A DNA stretch of 64,000 nt from Halobacillus sp. Marseille-Q1614 (GCF_902809865.1 NZ_CADDWH010000001.1:2170001-2234000); one strand, 5' to 3'; shown: positions 45,418-54,202, counted from the first letter of the stretch. A program made the numbers and translations. The notes: generated by a model from the letters alone, not told the origin.

Positions 45418-45559
45418 CGAATCCTCCTCTATTCTCTCTGTTTAAGGTTGTCTTACCCTCTACCCGCTCAGGAGGATGAATAAAAGAAAAATATTAAGTT
45501 TTCATTAAGAAATTTTCTATCAGGTTTAAAATTAGAAACTATTAGAGTTTGAAAATAAA

Positions 45560-45589
45560 AAACACCTTTCTAACTGAAGAAAGGTGTTT
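45560..45589 (-). terminator. terminator of the ypjP-like gene
   Basis: AAACACCTTTC pairs with GAAAGGTGTTT; on the minus strand it is followed by TTTATTTTC. Confidence 0.85.
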
Positions 45590-45596
45590 CCATTCA

Positions 45597-46193
45597 TTAA
45601 GACATCCATTTTGGCGGTGTGTTTTTATCCCAATACACTTCTCCAAGCACGTGATGCTCTTCAAACTCATCCTCACTTAAATGATAGTGAAAATTAAACC
45701 AGTAGCCTTCGCCGGGGCGGTTATCGCGTCTCACATCAAAGCGTGCGATTTCTTCTTTTGTACGGCCATCAAGGATTGTAAAAATCTTCTCCCCATAACC
45801 ACGGTTAAGCTCCTCGGTAATTTCGTAATAAGGAACTTCCTCTTCGCCCTTTTCGCCACGTTCAGTCACGATCGCTTTAATAACTTTCTCCATTTTAGGA
45901 AGAATCTCTTTTTCTACATCATCTTCTACTTTGTCAGCTATTCTAGGTCCCATTTTCGTTATCATCTGGACCTTCGCCTGTTCGGTGATCGTATGTAAAT
46001 AATCATCAGGTACAGCTGATGTTTCCATTTCTAGCTCAGCGGGTTCAGCATCCTCAAGAGAGACAGAATCTTCTCTTTCTGTAACTTCCTTCTTATCGGC
46101 TGCCTCCATCTCTACATAAGCAGGTGGAATGTACAGTCCTAACGTCATAATTGTCACTAAGACGACGAATACTTTTCTCATCCAAAGATTCAT
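45597..46193 (-). CDS. YpjP-like exported protein
   Basis: Predicted exported protein of 198 aa: N-terminal hydrophobic signal (VFVVLVTIMTLGLYIPPAYV) then an acidic linker and a conserved C-terminal part (YYEITEELNRGYGEKIFTILDGRTKEEIARFDVRRDNRPGEGYWFNFHYH). The pattern and length match Bacillus YpjP, whose function is unknown. The start has GAGGGAG eight bases upstream. Monocistronic with its own terminator. Confidence 0.75.
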   Translation of the reverse strand: MNLWMRKVFVVLVTIMTLGLYIPPAYVEMEAADKKEVTEREDSVSLEDAEPAELEMETSAVPDDYLHTITEQAKVQMITKMGPRIADKVEDDVEKEILPKMEKVIKAIVTERGEKGEEEVPYYEITEELNRGYGEKIFTILDGRTKEEIARFDVRRDNRPGEGYWFNFHYHLSEDEFEEHHVLGEVYWDKNTPPKWMS

Positions 46194-46301
46194 AGAATTG
46201 GCTCCCTCGGTATGTACTCTATTTAAATTCTACCATTTTTAAGGAAAATGTCTATATAACAATCTTTGCACTAAAGGCCCTGCTGAGAAACAGCGACCCA
46301 C

Positions 46302-46330
46302 AAAAAAAGCCCCTGGAATCCAGGGGCTTT
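46302..46330 (-). terminator. terminator of the 30-codon peptide gene
   Basis: AAAGCCCCTGG pairs with CCAGGGGCTTT around a three-base loop, followed on the minus strand by seven T in all. It lies 22 bp after the stop of the small peptide gene. Confidence 0.9.
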
Positions 46331-46352
46331 CTACTGATATCTTATAAAGACG

Positions 46353-46445
46353 TTATACAATTCTCTTGATTAATCTTCCAATCGCACGTGGAATAAATAG
46401 AAGGATATCGACGATAGTATGGATTAATGAACGAATCAGTCTCAT
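46353..46445 (-). CDS. 30-aa cationic amphipathic peptide
   Basis: A 30-codon frame: ATG 46445, stop TAA 46353-46355. The product reads MRLIRSLIHTIVDILLFI followed by PRAIGRLIKRIV. It is short, strongly basic at both ends (five Arg, one Lys, one Asp), hydrophobic in the middle, and looks amphipathic. Evidence for a real gene: AAGGAGG at seven-base spacing, and a strong dedicated terminator shortly after. Upstream, an inverted repeat ACGGAA-GG-TTCCGT (46485-46498) sits next to a TGAAAC motif like an ECF-sigma -35. I recognise no family. Possible roles are a membrane-active peptide, a regulator of a membrane protein, or a type I toxin-like peptide; no antisense RNA was identified. Confidence 0.65.
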   Translation of the reverse strand: MRLIRSLIHTIVDILLFIPRAIGRLIKRIV

Positions 46446-46731
46446 GGTCATCCCTCCTTCTTGTTTTGTATACCTACACTTTCCACGGAAGGTTCCGTTT
46501 CAAACGGATTCCTTATAGAAGTAATATAAATTTAAACTAAAATCCACTTTATGCCATCTCTCGTTCAGATAACCTAAAGTGGATGAACAATAACGTACAT
46601 TAGGGTTGATCGGCTTCGGCAGTTTCTAGCATTTTCTAGATCATGTACTACTGATACAGAAGTTTTACGTACCAGTGTTTTTTTCTTATAGAAACCGATT
46701 TGCAAATATACATCGTTCCCTTTTCCAATCG

Positions 46732-47886
46732 TTACAGCCCCATGCTCTTAGCGATTATGATCTTCATAATCTCATTCGTTCCCGCATATACAGACGTAAT
46801 CGGGATGTCCCGATACCTTCTGGCAATCTCGTACTCTTCCATATACCCATAACCTCCGTGCAGCTGCATACATTCTCCTGCAACCTTTTTAGCCAAATCT
46901 GTCGTCCACCATTTGGCCATCGAAACTTCATTTACGATGTCCTTCCCTGCGATGTGCTTGACGATCAGTTGATCGACAAAGGTGCGCCCGATCTGGATTT
47001 CTGTCGCCATTTCAGCCATTTTAAACTGGGTATTCTGGAATTTACTAATCGGTTTACCGAAGGCTTCCCGCTGTTTTACATAATCCATCGTTAGTTCGAG
47101 CATCCGTTCCGCCGAGGTCATGGCCGCAATTGCAACTGTTAATCTCTCTTGCTGCAATTTATCCATCAAATAATAAAATCCTTTGCCTTCTTCCCCTAAC
47201 AAGTTCTCTGCCGGCACACGGCAATCTTCGAAAATTAACTCTGAGGTATCCCCCGCATGCTGTCCTACCTTTCTCAGCTTTTTCCCTTTCTTGAAACCGG
47301 GAACCTTTTCATCAACCGCATCTACAATGAGAAGACTGATGCCATTACGTGCTGGTTCGGCTGTTGGATCTGTTTTACAAACGACGACGACAAAGTTAGT
47401 TGTATAACCGTTGGATACGAACGTTTTCTCACCGTTGATAATATAATCGCCGCCATCTTTTAAAGCTGTCGTTTTAATAGCTGCCAAATCCGATCCTGTC
47501 CCTGGTTCCGTCATCGCGATCGAAGAAATGATATCTCCTGTCGTGCTTCTTGGCAGCCATTTCTGTTTTTGTTCTTCTGAACCAAAAGAGGCGATATACG
47601 GCATGACAATATCATTGTGGATGCCTGGTCCACTTAAGCCCGTACCCACTTTTTCTAATTCTTCTCCTAACACGACGGAATAACCGAAGTCGGCATCCAT
47701 GCCTCCGTATTTTTCTTCCAGCCAAGGACATAGAAATCCGAGTTCACCAAGCTGTTTCCAAAAAGAATGAGGAAGCTGACGGTTCTCTTCCCATTTTTCG
47801 AAATTAGGGATGACTTCTTTTTCTAAGTATTTTCTTAATGACTTCCGAAAGATTTCATGAATCTCAGTTAAAAATGGTCTATCCAT
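46732..47886 (-). CDS. acyl-CoA dehydrogenase
   Basis: FAD-dependent acyl-CoA dehydrogenase of 384 aa, first step of beta-oxidation or of branched-chain acyl-CoA breakdown. Motifs: AMTEPGTGSDLAAI and ITSVYAGTNEIMKIIIA with the C-terminal FAD-binding segment; the QLHGGYGYMEEYEIARRYRD region is the family signature. The catalytic base aligns with the glutamate in GTNEI, as in the short- and medium-chain subfamily. Last gene of the acyl-CoA operon, 77 bp after the flavoprotein gene. Confidence 0.94.
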   Translation of the reverse strand: MDRPFLTEIHEIFRKSLRKYLEKEVIPNFEKWEENRQLPHSFWKQLGELGFLCPWLEEKYGGMDADFGYSVVLGEELEKVGTGLSGPGIHNDIVMPYIASFGSEEQKQKWLPRSTTGDIISSIAMTEPGTGSDLAAIKTTALKDGGDYIINGEKTFVSNGYTTNFVVVVCKTDPTAEPARNGISLLIVDAVDEKVPGFKKGKKLRKVGQHAGDTSELIFEDCRVPAENLLGEEGKGFYYLMDKLQQERLTVAIAAMTSAERMLELTMDYVKQREAFGKPISKFQNTQFKMAEMATEIQIGRTFVDQLIVKHIAGKDIVNEVSMAKWWTTDLAKKVAGECMQLHGGYGYMEEYEIARRYRDIPITSVYAGTNEIMKIIIAKSMGL

Positions 47887-47963
47887 TCAACCACACGCTC
47901 CCGCCATATCTTTATGTATCGATTCTATCGCATCAGCGCATTACCCAGATCTTTTAATAAGAT

Positions 47964-48944
47964 TTAAACTGAGATATTGGAAGACAATCGCTGCTGGATA
48001 TGCTTAAGCGATTGATAGGCCTCTTCTTCCATTTGCGCAAAGAGCTCCTTAATAGACAACACTTCTTTAACTAGCCCAACCGCCTGACCACAAGACCAGA
48101 TCCCTCCATCAAGTTCCCCGTCAAAATAGACACGTTTGGCTCGTTTTCCTGTAATCAATGGAAGCAAATCTTCTAAAGTCGCGCCATCCTTCTCCAGCCG
48201 GTCAACTTCCTTACTGACTTCATTCAGCGCCACTCGAGAGGGGCTGCCGATATTGCGCTGCACAACCATCGTATTCGTTTCATCGGCTGACACCATCCAC
48301 TGCTTCACATTGTCATGCACAGGGGCTTCTTTCGTAGCCATAAAACGCGTACCCATCAATATGCCTTCTGCTCCAAGACTCAAGGCACTCACTAAACCTC
48401 TTCCATCGGAAAATCCACCCCCGGCGATAACAGGAATATTAACAGAATCAACTACTCTTGGCAGCATAACCAATGTCCCTACATCACTCATACCAGGATG
48501 TCCCCCCGTTTCATTCCCGACAATGATCACCGCATCCACCCCCATCTTTTCTGCAGAGACCGCATATTTAACACCGGGGACTTTATGAAGAACTATAAAT
48601 CCATTTTCCTTAAGCAATGGCATAATGTCTTTAGGACTGCGGCCGCTTGTTTCTACAATTTTAACGTCTTCTTCAATCAAAATTTCAATGAACTCCTCAT
48701 TAGGAGTCGCTGATTGGCTGGGGAAAAGATTCAAGTTAACGGCAAAAGGTTTATCTGTCAGTTCTTTTATTTTCCGGATTTCTTTTCGTAAGTTTTCTGG
48801 CGTTCCTTGAGTTTTCGAAGTAATCGTTCCTAAACCGCCGGCCTCAGAAACGGCGGCAGCCAGTTCCGCTCGCCCAACTTGAAACATCCCTCCGCAAATA
48901 ATCGGATACTTTATTCCTAACAATTCAGTTATTCGAGTTTTCAT
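47964..48944 (-). CDS. nitronate monooxygenase/FabK-like flavoprotein
   Basis: FMN-dependent TIM-barrel enzyme of the 2-nitropropane dioxygenase family, 326 aa: PIICGGMFQVGRAELAAAVSEAGGLGTI at the N-terminus, NETGGHPG (catalytic-site region) and IPVIAGGGFSDGRGLVSALSLGAEGILMGTRF as phosphate-binding loop. Members act as nitronate monooxygenases or enoyl reductases; the acyl-CoA operon context slightly favours a role in acyl-chain metabolism. Start with GGGAG. The 5' end overlaps the stop of the acyl-CoA synthetase remnant. Confidence 0.88.
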   Translation of the reverse strand: MKTRITELLGIKYPIICGGMFQVGRAELAAAVSEAGGLGTITSKTQGTPENLRKEIRKIKELTDKPFAVNLNLFPSQSATPNEEFIEILIEEDVKIVETSGRSPKDIMPLLKENGFIVLHKVPGVKYAVSAEKMGVDAVIIVGNETGGHPGMSDVGTLVMLPRVVDSVNIPVIAGGGFSDGRGLVSALSLGAEGILMGTRFMATKEAPVHDNVKQWMVSADETNTMVVQRNIGSPSRVALNEVSKEVDRLEKDGATLEDLLPLITGKRAKRVYFDGELDGGIWSCGQAVGLVKEVLSIKELFAQMEEEAYQSLKHIQQRLSSNISV

Positions 48945-49085
48945 AGTTCTATCTCCCTTCTAAGAATGAACATCCTTCTTAATTCTGTTTTCAAAATCTT
49001 CCCTGCTGCGTTGCGCGGTAATTCTGCAACGAACTCCACATGCCGGGGCTTTTTGCAGCTGTTTAGATCTCTGGAATTCAATCAT
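48941..49085 (-). pseudogene. frameshifted C-terminal remnant of an AMP-binding acyl-CoA synthetase
   Basis: On the minus strand one frame starts MIEFQRSKQLQ (ATG 49085, after AAGGAAG) and a second frame continues KKPRHVEFVAELPRN then AAGKILKTELRRMF to a stop at 48941. Together they match the last 40 or so residues of AMP-forming acyl-CoA synthetases (IEF...KKPR...VELPRNAxGKILKxELR, including the catalytic lysine of GKILK). The frame changes after about residue 11. The rest of the gene, about 500 codons, is absent. A synthetase would make sense in this operon, so it was probably lost by deletion. Confidence 0.75.
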
Positions 49086-49130
49086 CGTTTCACTTCCTTA
49101 TTACTTATAAAACAAAGGTAAACCATCGAC

Positions 49131-49898
49131 TTATTTAGGAGACATGCGAATCGCACCATCTAAACGAATGGTTTCCCCATTCAACATGACATTTTCAATA
49201 ATAGACTGGGCCAATTGAGCATATTCAGAAGGACGTCCTAATCGGGAAGGGAACGGTATTTGTGCTTCCAAGGCTGTTCTGGCTTTTTCTGAAAGACTAC
49301 CGAACAGAGGTGTTTCAATGAGTCCTGGAGCGATGGTGACGACGCGAATTCCACTTTTGGCCAAGTCCCGGGCAATCGGAAGTGTCATACCAACGACACC
49401 GCCTTTGGAAGCACTATAGGCAGCCTGGCCAATTTGACCTTCGTAAGCTGCAACGGAAGCCGTATTAATAATGACTCCTCTTTCACCTTCTTCATTAGCT
49501 GGCAGATCGACTAATCTCACTGCGGCTAGACGAATAACATTGAACGTGCCTAAGAGATTAACCTGAATAACTTTTTTAAAGGTATCATAGTCATGCGGTT
49601 CTCCCCGGCTGACTGTTTTTTCACCTAAACCTATCCCGGCACAGTTCACCAATGTATTGAAGCTGCCAAATCTTTCAACGGCTCCATCCAATGCCTTTTT
49701 CACTTCCTCTTCACTGGTTACATCTGTTTTAATAAAGACGACATTCTTCCCCAGCTCTTCCTCTAGCTGCCGGCCCTTCTCTTCAGACAAATCCAGAATG
49801 GCCGCTTTCCCTTCTCTGCTTACAATATTTCTGACAGTACCTTCTCCTAGTCCAGAGGCTCCTCCAGTAACAACAGCAATTGATTCTTGAATTTTCAT
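49131..49898 (-). CDS. short-chain dehydrogenase, 3-hydroxyacyl-CoA dehydrogenase type 2-like
   Basis: SDR of 255 aa: TGGASGLGEGT (12-22), NCAGIGLG, Ser in NTASVAAYEGQIGQAAYSASKGG (Y/K pair), IAPGLIETPLFGSL. The insert EKTVSRGEPHDYDTFKKVIQVNLLGTFNVIRLAA is typical of the HSD10/3-hydroxyacyl-CoA dehydrogenase group. It likely oxidises 3-hydroxyacyl-CoA in fatty or branched acid breakdown. Strong AAAGGAG site. Lies between the CoA transferase and the synthetase remnant. Confidence 0.88.
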   Translation of the reverse strand: MKIQESIAVVTGGASGLGEGTVRNIVSREGKAAILDLSEEKGRQLEEELGKNVVFIKTDVTSEEEVKKALDGAVERFGSFNTLVNCAGIGLGEKTVSRGEPHDYDTFKKVIQVNLLGTFNVIRLAAVRLVDLPANEEGERGVIINTASVAAYEGQIGQAAYSASKGGVVGMTLPIARDLAKSGIRVVTIAPGLIETPLFGSLSEKARTALEAQIPFPSRLGRPSEYAQLAQSIIENVMLNGETIRLDGAIRMSPK

Positions 49899-49919
49899 AT
49901 ATTTACTCCTTTCGTACTG

Positions 49920-51080
49920 CTATTTGTGTTCATCATGTTTCACATAGCCTAGTTCCTCAAAGATTTCTTCATTATGTTCGCCAAGGCCAGGCGGCTGGCG
50001 CCTCAGGCTTAGCTTCTTACCTGTCAGCTTGATCGGATTATTGATCTGTTTCATCGGACCCAGCTTAGGATGGGTAACCTCTTCAATCATATTTCGCTCT
50101 TTAATTTGTTCATGGTCCATCACTTCTTTGGGGGTGAGTACAGGAGAAACACAGGCATCAATCCCTTCAAAGAGAATCATCCATTCTTTCAAAGTTTTCT
50201 GCCCGATGATTTCCTCTATTTCAATTTTCATCGAACGCTGCTGTTCAACTGGCACCTCAAGCTTTTCAATAAGTTCTTTCTTCCCGATCACTTCACAGAA
50301 GTTCTTCCAAAACTTGAATTCCAATGCGCCTACCGAAAGATACCGGTGGTCTTTTGTGCGATATACTTCATAACAGGCTTTTCCACCGTTTAATGTCAGC
50401 TCCCCGCGACCTGGAGTTTGATCAGGATCTGCCCAACTATCTGGGAGAATGGTCTGCATCCAAGAAACCGCTCCATCTAACATCGAGATATCAACAAATT
50501 GGCCCTTCCCTGACTTTTGACCATCAATAATCGATAGTAAAATACCGACCGCAGCCATCAGTGATCCTCCGCCTATATCTCCAATTTGAACGGAGGGAAT
50601 CAGTGGCTTGCCGTTTGGCTGCCCTTGCAGATGCAAAAGACCGGAATAGCTGAGAAAATTCAAATCATGGCCCGGTTCATAAGCATACGGTCCTGTCTGC
50701 CCATATCCTGTGATCGCACAATAAATTAATTGTGGATTACTTTTTTTCAATACATCGTAACCGAGATCGAGACGTTCCATCACGCCGGGTCGAAAAGATT
50801 CAATCAGCACATCCGCCGTCTTCACTAATTCGATAAATATTCCCTGATCTTTTTTGTCTTTAAGATTAAGGGTGACACTTCGTTTGTTTCGGTTTAACGA
50901 AAGAAACAACGCGCTCTGATCCCCTATCTTAGGATCGTTCCACCTCGCATAGTCCCCCACATCAGGAGCTTCAACCTTGATAACATCTGCTCCAAAGTCG
51001 GCCAGCAATAAAGAACAATATGGCCCGGGCAATAATCTAGTTAAATCTAAAATACGAATACCATCAAGAGGCAAGGACAC
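49920..51080 (-). CDS. CaiB/BaiF-family CoA transferase or alpha-methylacyl-CoA racemase
   Basis: Family III CoA transferase fold, 386 aa. GPYCSLLLADFGADVIKVEAPDVGDYAR and FLSLNRNKRSVTLNLK are family hallmarks; FGQ-like GYGQTGPYAYEPGHDLNFLSYSGLL places H138-D139 where alpha-methylacyl-CoA racemases have their catalytic His-Asp pair. A racemase feeding branched acyl-CoA to the downstream dehydrogenases is therefore more likely than oxalate-type transfer. It starts with GTG behind AAAGGAG. First gene of the operon, with a cre site between it and its promoter region. Confidence 0.87.
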   Translation of the reverse strand: MSLPLDGIRILDLTRLLPGPYCSLLLADFGADVIKVEAPDVGDYARWNDPKIGDQSALFLSLNRNKRSVTLNLKDKKDQGIFIELVKTADVLIESFRPGVMERLDLGYDVLKKSNPQLIYCAITGYGQTGPYAYEPGHDLNFLSYSGLLHLQGQPNGKPLIPSVQIGDIGGGSLMAAVGILLSIIDGQKSGKGQFVDISMLDGAVSWMQTILPDSWADPDQTPGRGELTLNGGKACYEVYRTKDHRYLSVGALEFKFWKNFCEVIGKKELIEKLEVPVEQQRSMKIEIEEIIGQKTLKEWMILFEGIDACVSPVLTPKEVMDHEQIKERNMIEEVTHPKLGPMKQINNPIKLTGKKLSLRRQPPGLGEHNEEIFEELGYVKHDEHK

Positions 51081-51111
51081 AGCATACCTCTCCTTTCCAG
51101 ACTGCTAATTA

Positions 51112-51127
51112 TTGACAGCGCTTCCAT
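51112..51127 (-). promoter_or_regulatory. cre-like site upstream of the acyl-CoA operon
   Basis: TTGACAGCGCTTCCAT matches the cre consensus WTGNAANCGNWWNCAW at all but one fixed position. It lies 32-47 bp before the GTG start of the CoA transferase gene, suggesting CcpA control of this catabolic operon. Confidence 0.6.
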
Positions 51128-51271
51128 GTCCAATAATATCAATTTTCAGATTTTTATACAATATATTTATTTTTTGAATAATTGTTTAAATTTTATACTT
51201 GAACTGAAGAACTACAGTTGATTTTTCAGAATATTTAACCTAATATTTAAACAACTAGTATAAAAATAAAG

Positions 51272-51294
51272 AGATGTTCAAAATTTGAACATCT
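51272..51294. promoter_or_regulatory. TetR-type operator, perfect 23-bp palindrome
   Basis: AGATGTTCAAA and TTTGAACATCT flank a single central A. It sits between the tetR promoter region (TATAAA at 51259-51264) and its ribosome binding site, 20 bp before the start, and so would give autoregulation; it may also affect the divergent acyl-CoA operon. Confidence 0.75.
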
Positions 51295-51313
51295 ATCCTT
51301 AGGAGGAACCTGC

Positions 51314-51907
51314 ATGTCTTTACGAGAGAAAAAAGCTGCGAAGAAAAAGGAAGAAATATTGAGGTCAGCAGCTGTCGTCCTTGCCGACAAGGGCTTTCAC
51401 GGCACTACGATGGAAGACGTTGCGGCCAATCTGCTTATGACCAAAGGGTCGATGTATTATTATTTTAAAAATAAAGATGACCTCCTTTACCAATGTCATC
51501 AAATGATCATGGGAATGAGTATAGAAAAAATAGAGGATGCGGTACATAGTGATTTGAATCCTAGCGAAAAACTGAAAAAAGCTGTTAAATCCCATGTTTT
51601 ACTGGCAACCAGCGAGAAGTCTATGTTCATGATGATGGATAAGCCTAACCAGAACTTTACCGGCGGCCACTTGGAAAGTGCTTTACAGCAAAGAAAAAAG
51701 TATGCTCACTATTTCGATGAGATTTTAAAAGAGGGCATAGAAAAAGGAGATTTCGACGAAAACATTGATATACGTATGGTTCGTTTCATCATCTTAGGAG
51801 CCTTGAATTGGATCCTGCAATGGTACAATGATGAAGGGCCGCAATCAGGTGATGAAATCGCCGAGTCTTTTGCCAATTATTTATTACGTATGGTTGAAAT
51901 AAAATAA
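51314..51907 (+). CDS. TetR-family regulator of the divergent acyl-CoA operon
   Basis: TetR/AcrR repressor of 197 aa. The N-terminal helix-turn-helix is AAVVLADKGFHGTTMEDVAANLLMTKGSMYYYFKNKDDLLYQC (about 18-60). The C-terminal ligand-binding domain has the pattern of fatty-acid regulators (KstR2/FadR-like; GALNWILQWYNDEGPQSGDEIAESFANYLL), with likely acyl-CoA ligands. AGGAGG precedes the start. Divergent from the CoA transferase operon and followed by a strong terminator. Confidence 0.87.
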   Translation: MSLREKKAAKKKEEILRSAAVVLADKGFHGTTMEDVAANLLMTKGSMYYYFKNKDDLLYQCHQMIMGMSIEKIEDAVHSDLNPSEKLKKAVKSHVLLATSEKSMFMMMDKPNQNFTGGHLESALQQRKKYAHYFDEILKEGIEKGDFDENIDIRMVRFIILGALNWILQWYNDEGPQSGDEIAESFANYLLRMVEIK

Positions 51908-51940
51908 AACCCTTGCCTTAAAGGTAAGGGTTTTATTTTT
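51906..51940 (+). terminator. terminator of tetR
   Basis: AAAACCCTTGCC pairs with GGTAAGGGTTTT (one G-T) around TTAAA, followed by ATTTTTT. May also terminate the opposite pseudogene. Confidence 0.9.
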
Positions 51941-52007
51941 TATCTTCCTCGGAGCGAATACCACTCGCTTCGCCGGAATTAAATGTAAAAAGCATGGTCT
52001 ATTCAAT

Positions 52008-53246
52008 TTATTTAGTGTATATAGCATTAGAGAACAAACGGAATAAATAGTCGGTGTGATCACGGAAACCAGCTTCTAGACCAATCATTGTAACATCCTC
52101 GTCCTGTTCTTTTACAATCACTGGCTGACCTTGTGCATCTGAACGGTTTTCCCAGTGACCTGCCACAAAGAAATCATCACTGTTTATAAAGGATGCGTGT
52201 ACGTCTGCTCCTTCAACCTCACTATACCAGACAGGCTGAAAAACAAACCCATAATCTACAGCTTCGTAACCGGAAGTTAATGGAGTGGAACCATAGTCAA
52301 CCCTTACGATGCCATTACTGTTGGAGTACCCTTTATTAACCTTCACATTAGTTAATTCAAGCTGTTTGGCAGCATCGGAAGCACCGGCGCCAACGGCAAT
52401 ATACTTGCCGCCGCTCTTAACAAAGGAATGGACGTTTTCCTTAAAGGCGTCATATTGACTTTCATTTTCAAGTCCAAACTCGGCGTTTGCTTGTGAATTA
52501 TTATAAGAAATCAGGCGTGAAGTGCCGCTGTAAAAGAAAACATCTGTATCTCCAAGACCTTCTTCAGCAAGCTGTCTTGGTGTTATTTCTTTCACATCAA
52601 ATCCTAAGCGCTCAAGAGCTAAAAGAGTGCCTGCGTGAGACTGTCCTTTATTCATGCCGCCATCTTTAAGGATCGTTACTTTTTGGGCTGTGACTGTGTC
52701 ACCACTAATACTTTCTACTGTTTCGACAGTAATACCTGACTCTTCCACAAGCTTTCTCAGCTCAGGAGTTTTGCTCGTTTCTAAATAAAATTGACCTTCA
52801 TCTCTTTTTACTTCAAATCCACGCTCTACCAACGTATTTACTAGATTAACAGATTTTACAGAGGAGTTCGGAACCACATAAGGACCGTCGCCGACTAATT
52901 CACCGGCAGCTGTTACGTTCTTCACGTCTTGTGTTTTTACGTTAAACGAACTCTCAGCATCTATCTCTAAGGCTTCAAAGCCCCACAGCTCAGGTAAGTT
53001 CCACGCAGAAATGTCGTACATGGCCGGGGTTATGTTCGTAATGTCTTCGCCATCCCACAGCATCGTATTCGCAAGTCCTGCTTTTGCCTGGCTCATGTCG
53101 ACGATATAAGTTCCTTCAGGGTAGGATACTCCATCATATGTGAAGCCTTTCTTAGCCTCAGATACGTTAATATCGTTAAACATTAAGTGCTCAACAGCTT
53201 TTTCTGTTGCCGTTGGATCTGTTTCATCTACTAGGAACCCCCAGCT
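52008..53246 (-). pseudogene. decapitated M14-type peptidase-like extracellular protein, C-terminal part
   Basis: An open frame of 412 codons without a proper start: it can be read from codon SWGFLVDETDPTATEKAVEHLMFNDI, preceded at once by an in-frame TGA at 53247-53249. It resembles the C-terminal portion of large secreted Bacillus M14 zinc carboxypeptidases (a flavodoxin-like or gatase-like domain with KVTILKDGGMNKGQSHAGTLLALERLGFDVKEIT and GGKYIAVGAGASDAAKQL), but the catalytic M14 domain and signal peptide are missing. The reading frame itself is undamaged, so loss is recent or the frame is being used from ATG 53183 (no good binding site). The family assignment is from memory and moderate. 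Confidence 0.6.
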
Positions 53247-53361
53247 TCAACATATCAAGACGGAATTTATGGAGCATGCTCAATGTAGTACATGGCGGGA
53301 TAAAGAAACTTTACCGGCGAATCGCACGGGGACTAAAGCAGGCAGAGTGGTTATAAAATAA
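53247..53361. other. unexplained scar next to the truncated peptidase gene
   Basis: About 115 bp between the breakpoint of the pseudogene and the next terminator. A plus-strand frame running from 53140 ends here with HIKTEFMEHAQCSTWRDKET and stops at 53361; I do not recognise it. It may be the end of an insertion or the residue of a deletion. Confidence 0.3.
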
Positions 53362-53401
53362 AAAACCCCAGCTAAAGGAAGTTTTTCCTTTAGCTGGGGC
53401 C
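53362..53401 (-). terminator. terminator of the SDR gene
   Basis: CCCCAGCTAAAGGAA pairs with TTCCTTTAGCTGGGG around a short loop; on the minus strand six T follow. Confidence 0.92.
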
Positions 53402-53416
53402 TTTTCCTGTATTAAT

Positions 53417-54202
53417 CTATACTTTCGCTTCCCAGTTTTTCTTCTCTTCCTCTTTCATCATATCCTCTGCTTCCTGTGGATACGCCGTGCGGTAAGCGTG
53501 ATGATCAGCTTCGATAACTTCCACCATCTTATCAATCATATCCTGTGGATCATACTGTTGGTCGAGAATTTTCTCGGTTTCAGCAATCGATTCTCTTGGC
53601 GTGAAGTTCTTATCTTCGTCATACCATTTGTGCTTCTCTTCAAACATACGGTCATTAAAACCAGTTTCAAATGGTCCTGGATTAATCGTAGCCACCTGTA
53701 CACCGAATTCTTCAAGCTCGGCTTTCATCGTCTTCGCAATCGCTTCGACCGCATGCTTAGAGGATACATATGCTCCAAGGTAAGGCATACCGACAATGCC
53801 GACTATGGAGCTTAGAAAAATAATTTTGCCCTGTTTCTTGTCCACGAACTTCTTCGCCGCAATCTGAGCATTTTCGAGCGTACTAAATACGTTGGTTTCA
53901 TATACGTCCCGAACACGGTCTACTGGAATTTCGGCAATCGGACCGCCTTCGCCGATAGCTGCATTGGCTACAAAAACATCATAGTCATACTCAGCAATTA
54001 ACTGCTGGTCACGCTCGCTCCTTATATCTAATTTAATGACTTCGAGCTCAACGCCCGCTTCTGAAGCTGCTTCACGTAAACTTGTAATCTGTGAAATTAT
54101 TTCAACCGCCGCAATCACGCGGTGGCCTTTTTTAGCTAAACCAATCGCTGTTCCTTTGCCTAATCCGCTTCCTGCACCGGTAATAAAAATCGTTTTGCTC
54201 AT
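53417..54202 (-). CDS. short-chain dehydrogenase/reductase
   Basis: Classical SDR of 261 aa from ATG 54202, which follows GGGAGGAAG; the longer frame from 54226 starts before that site. Motifs: TGAGSGLGKGTAIGLA (8-23), NAAIGEGG, Ser in LSSIVGIVG, YVSSKHAVEA (Y/K pair). The C-terminus is acidic. Substrate is not predictable. Monocistronic, with its own terminator. Confidence 0.87.
   Translation of the reverse strand: MSKTIFITGAGSGLGKGTAIGLAKKGHRVIAAVEIISQITSLREAASEAGVELEVIKLDIRSERDQQLIAEYDYDVFVANAAIGEGGPIAEIPVDRVRDVYETNVFSTLENAQIAAKKFVDKKQGKIIFLSSIVGIVGMPYLGAYVSSKHAVEAIAKTMKAELEEFGVQVATINPGPFETGFNDRMFEEKHKWYDEDKNFTPRESIAETEKILDQQYDPQDMIDKMVEVIEADHHAYRTAYPQEAEDMMKEEEKKNWEAKV

Noticed and set aside
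53140-53361. 73-codon plus-strand frame ending HIKTEFMEHAQC...
   Set aside because: Its first part is antisense to the pseudogene; only the last 40 codons are unexplained and no transposase family could be recognised with confidence.
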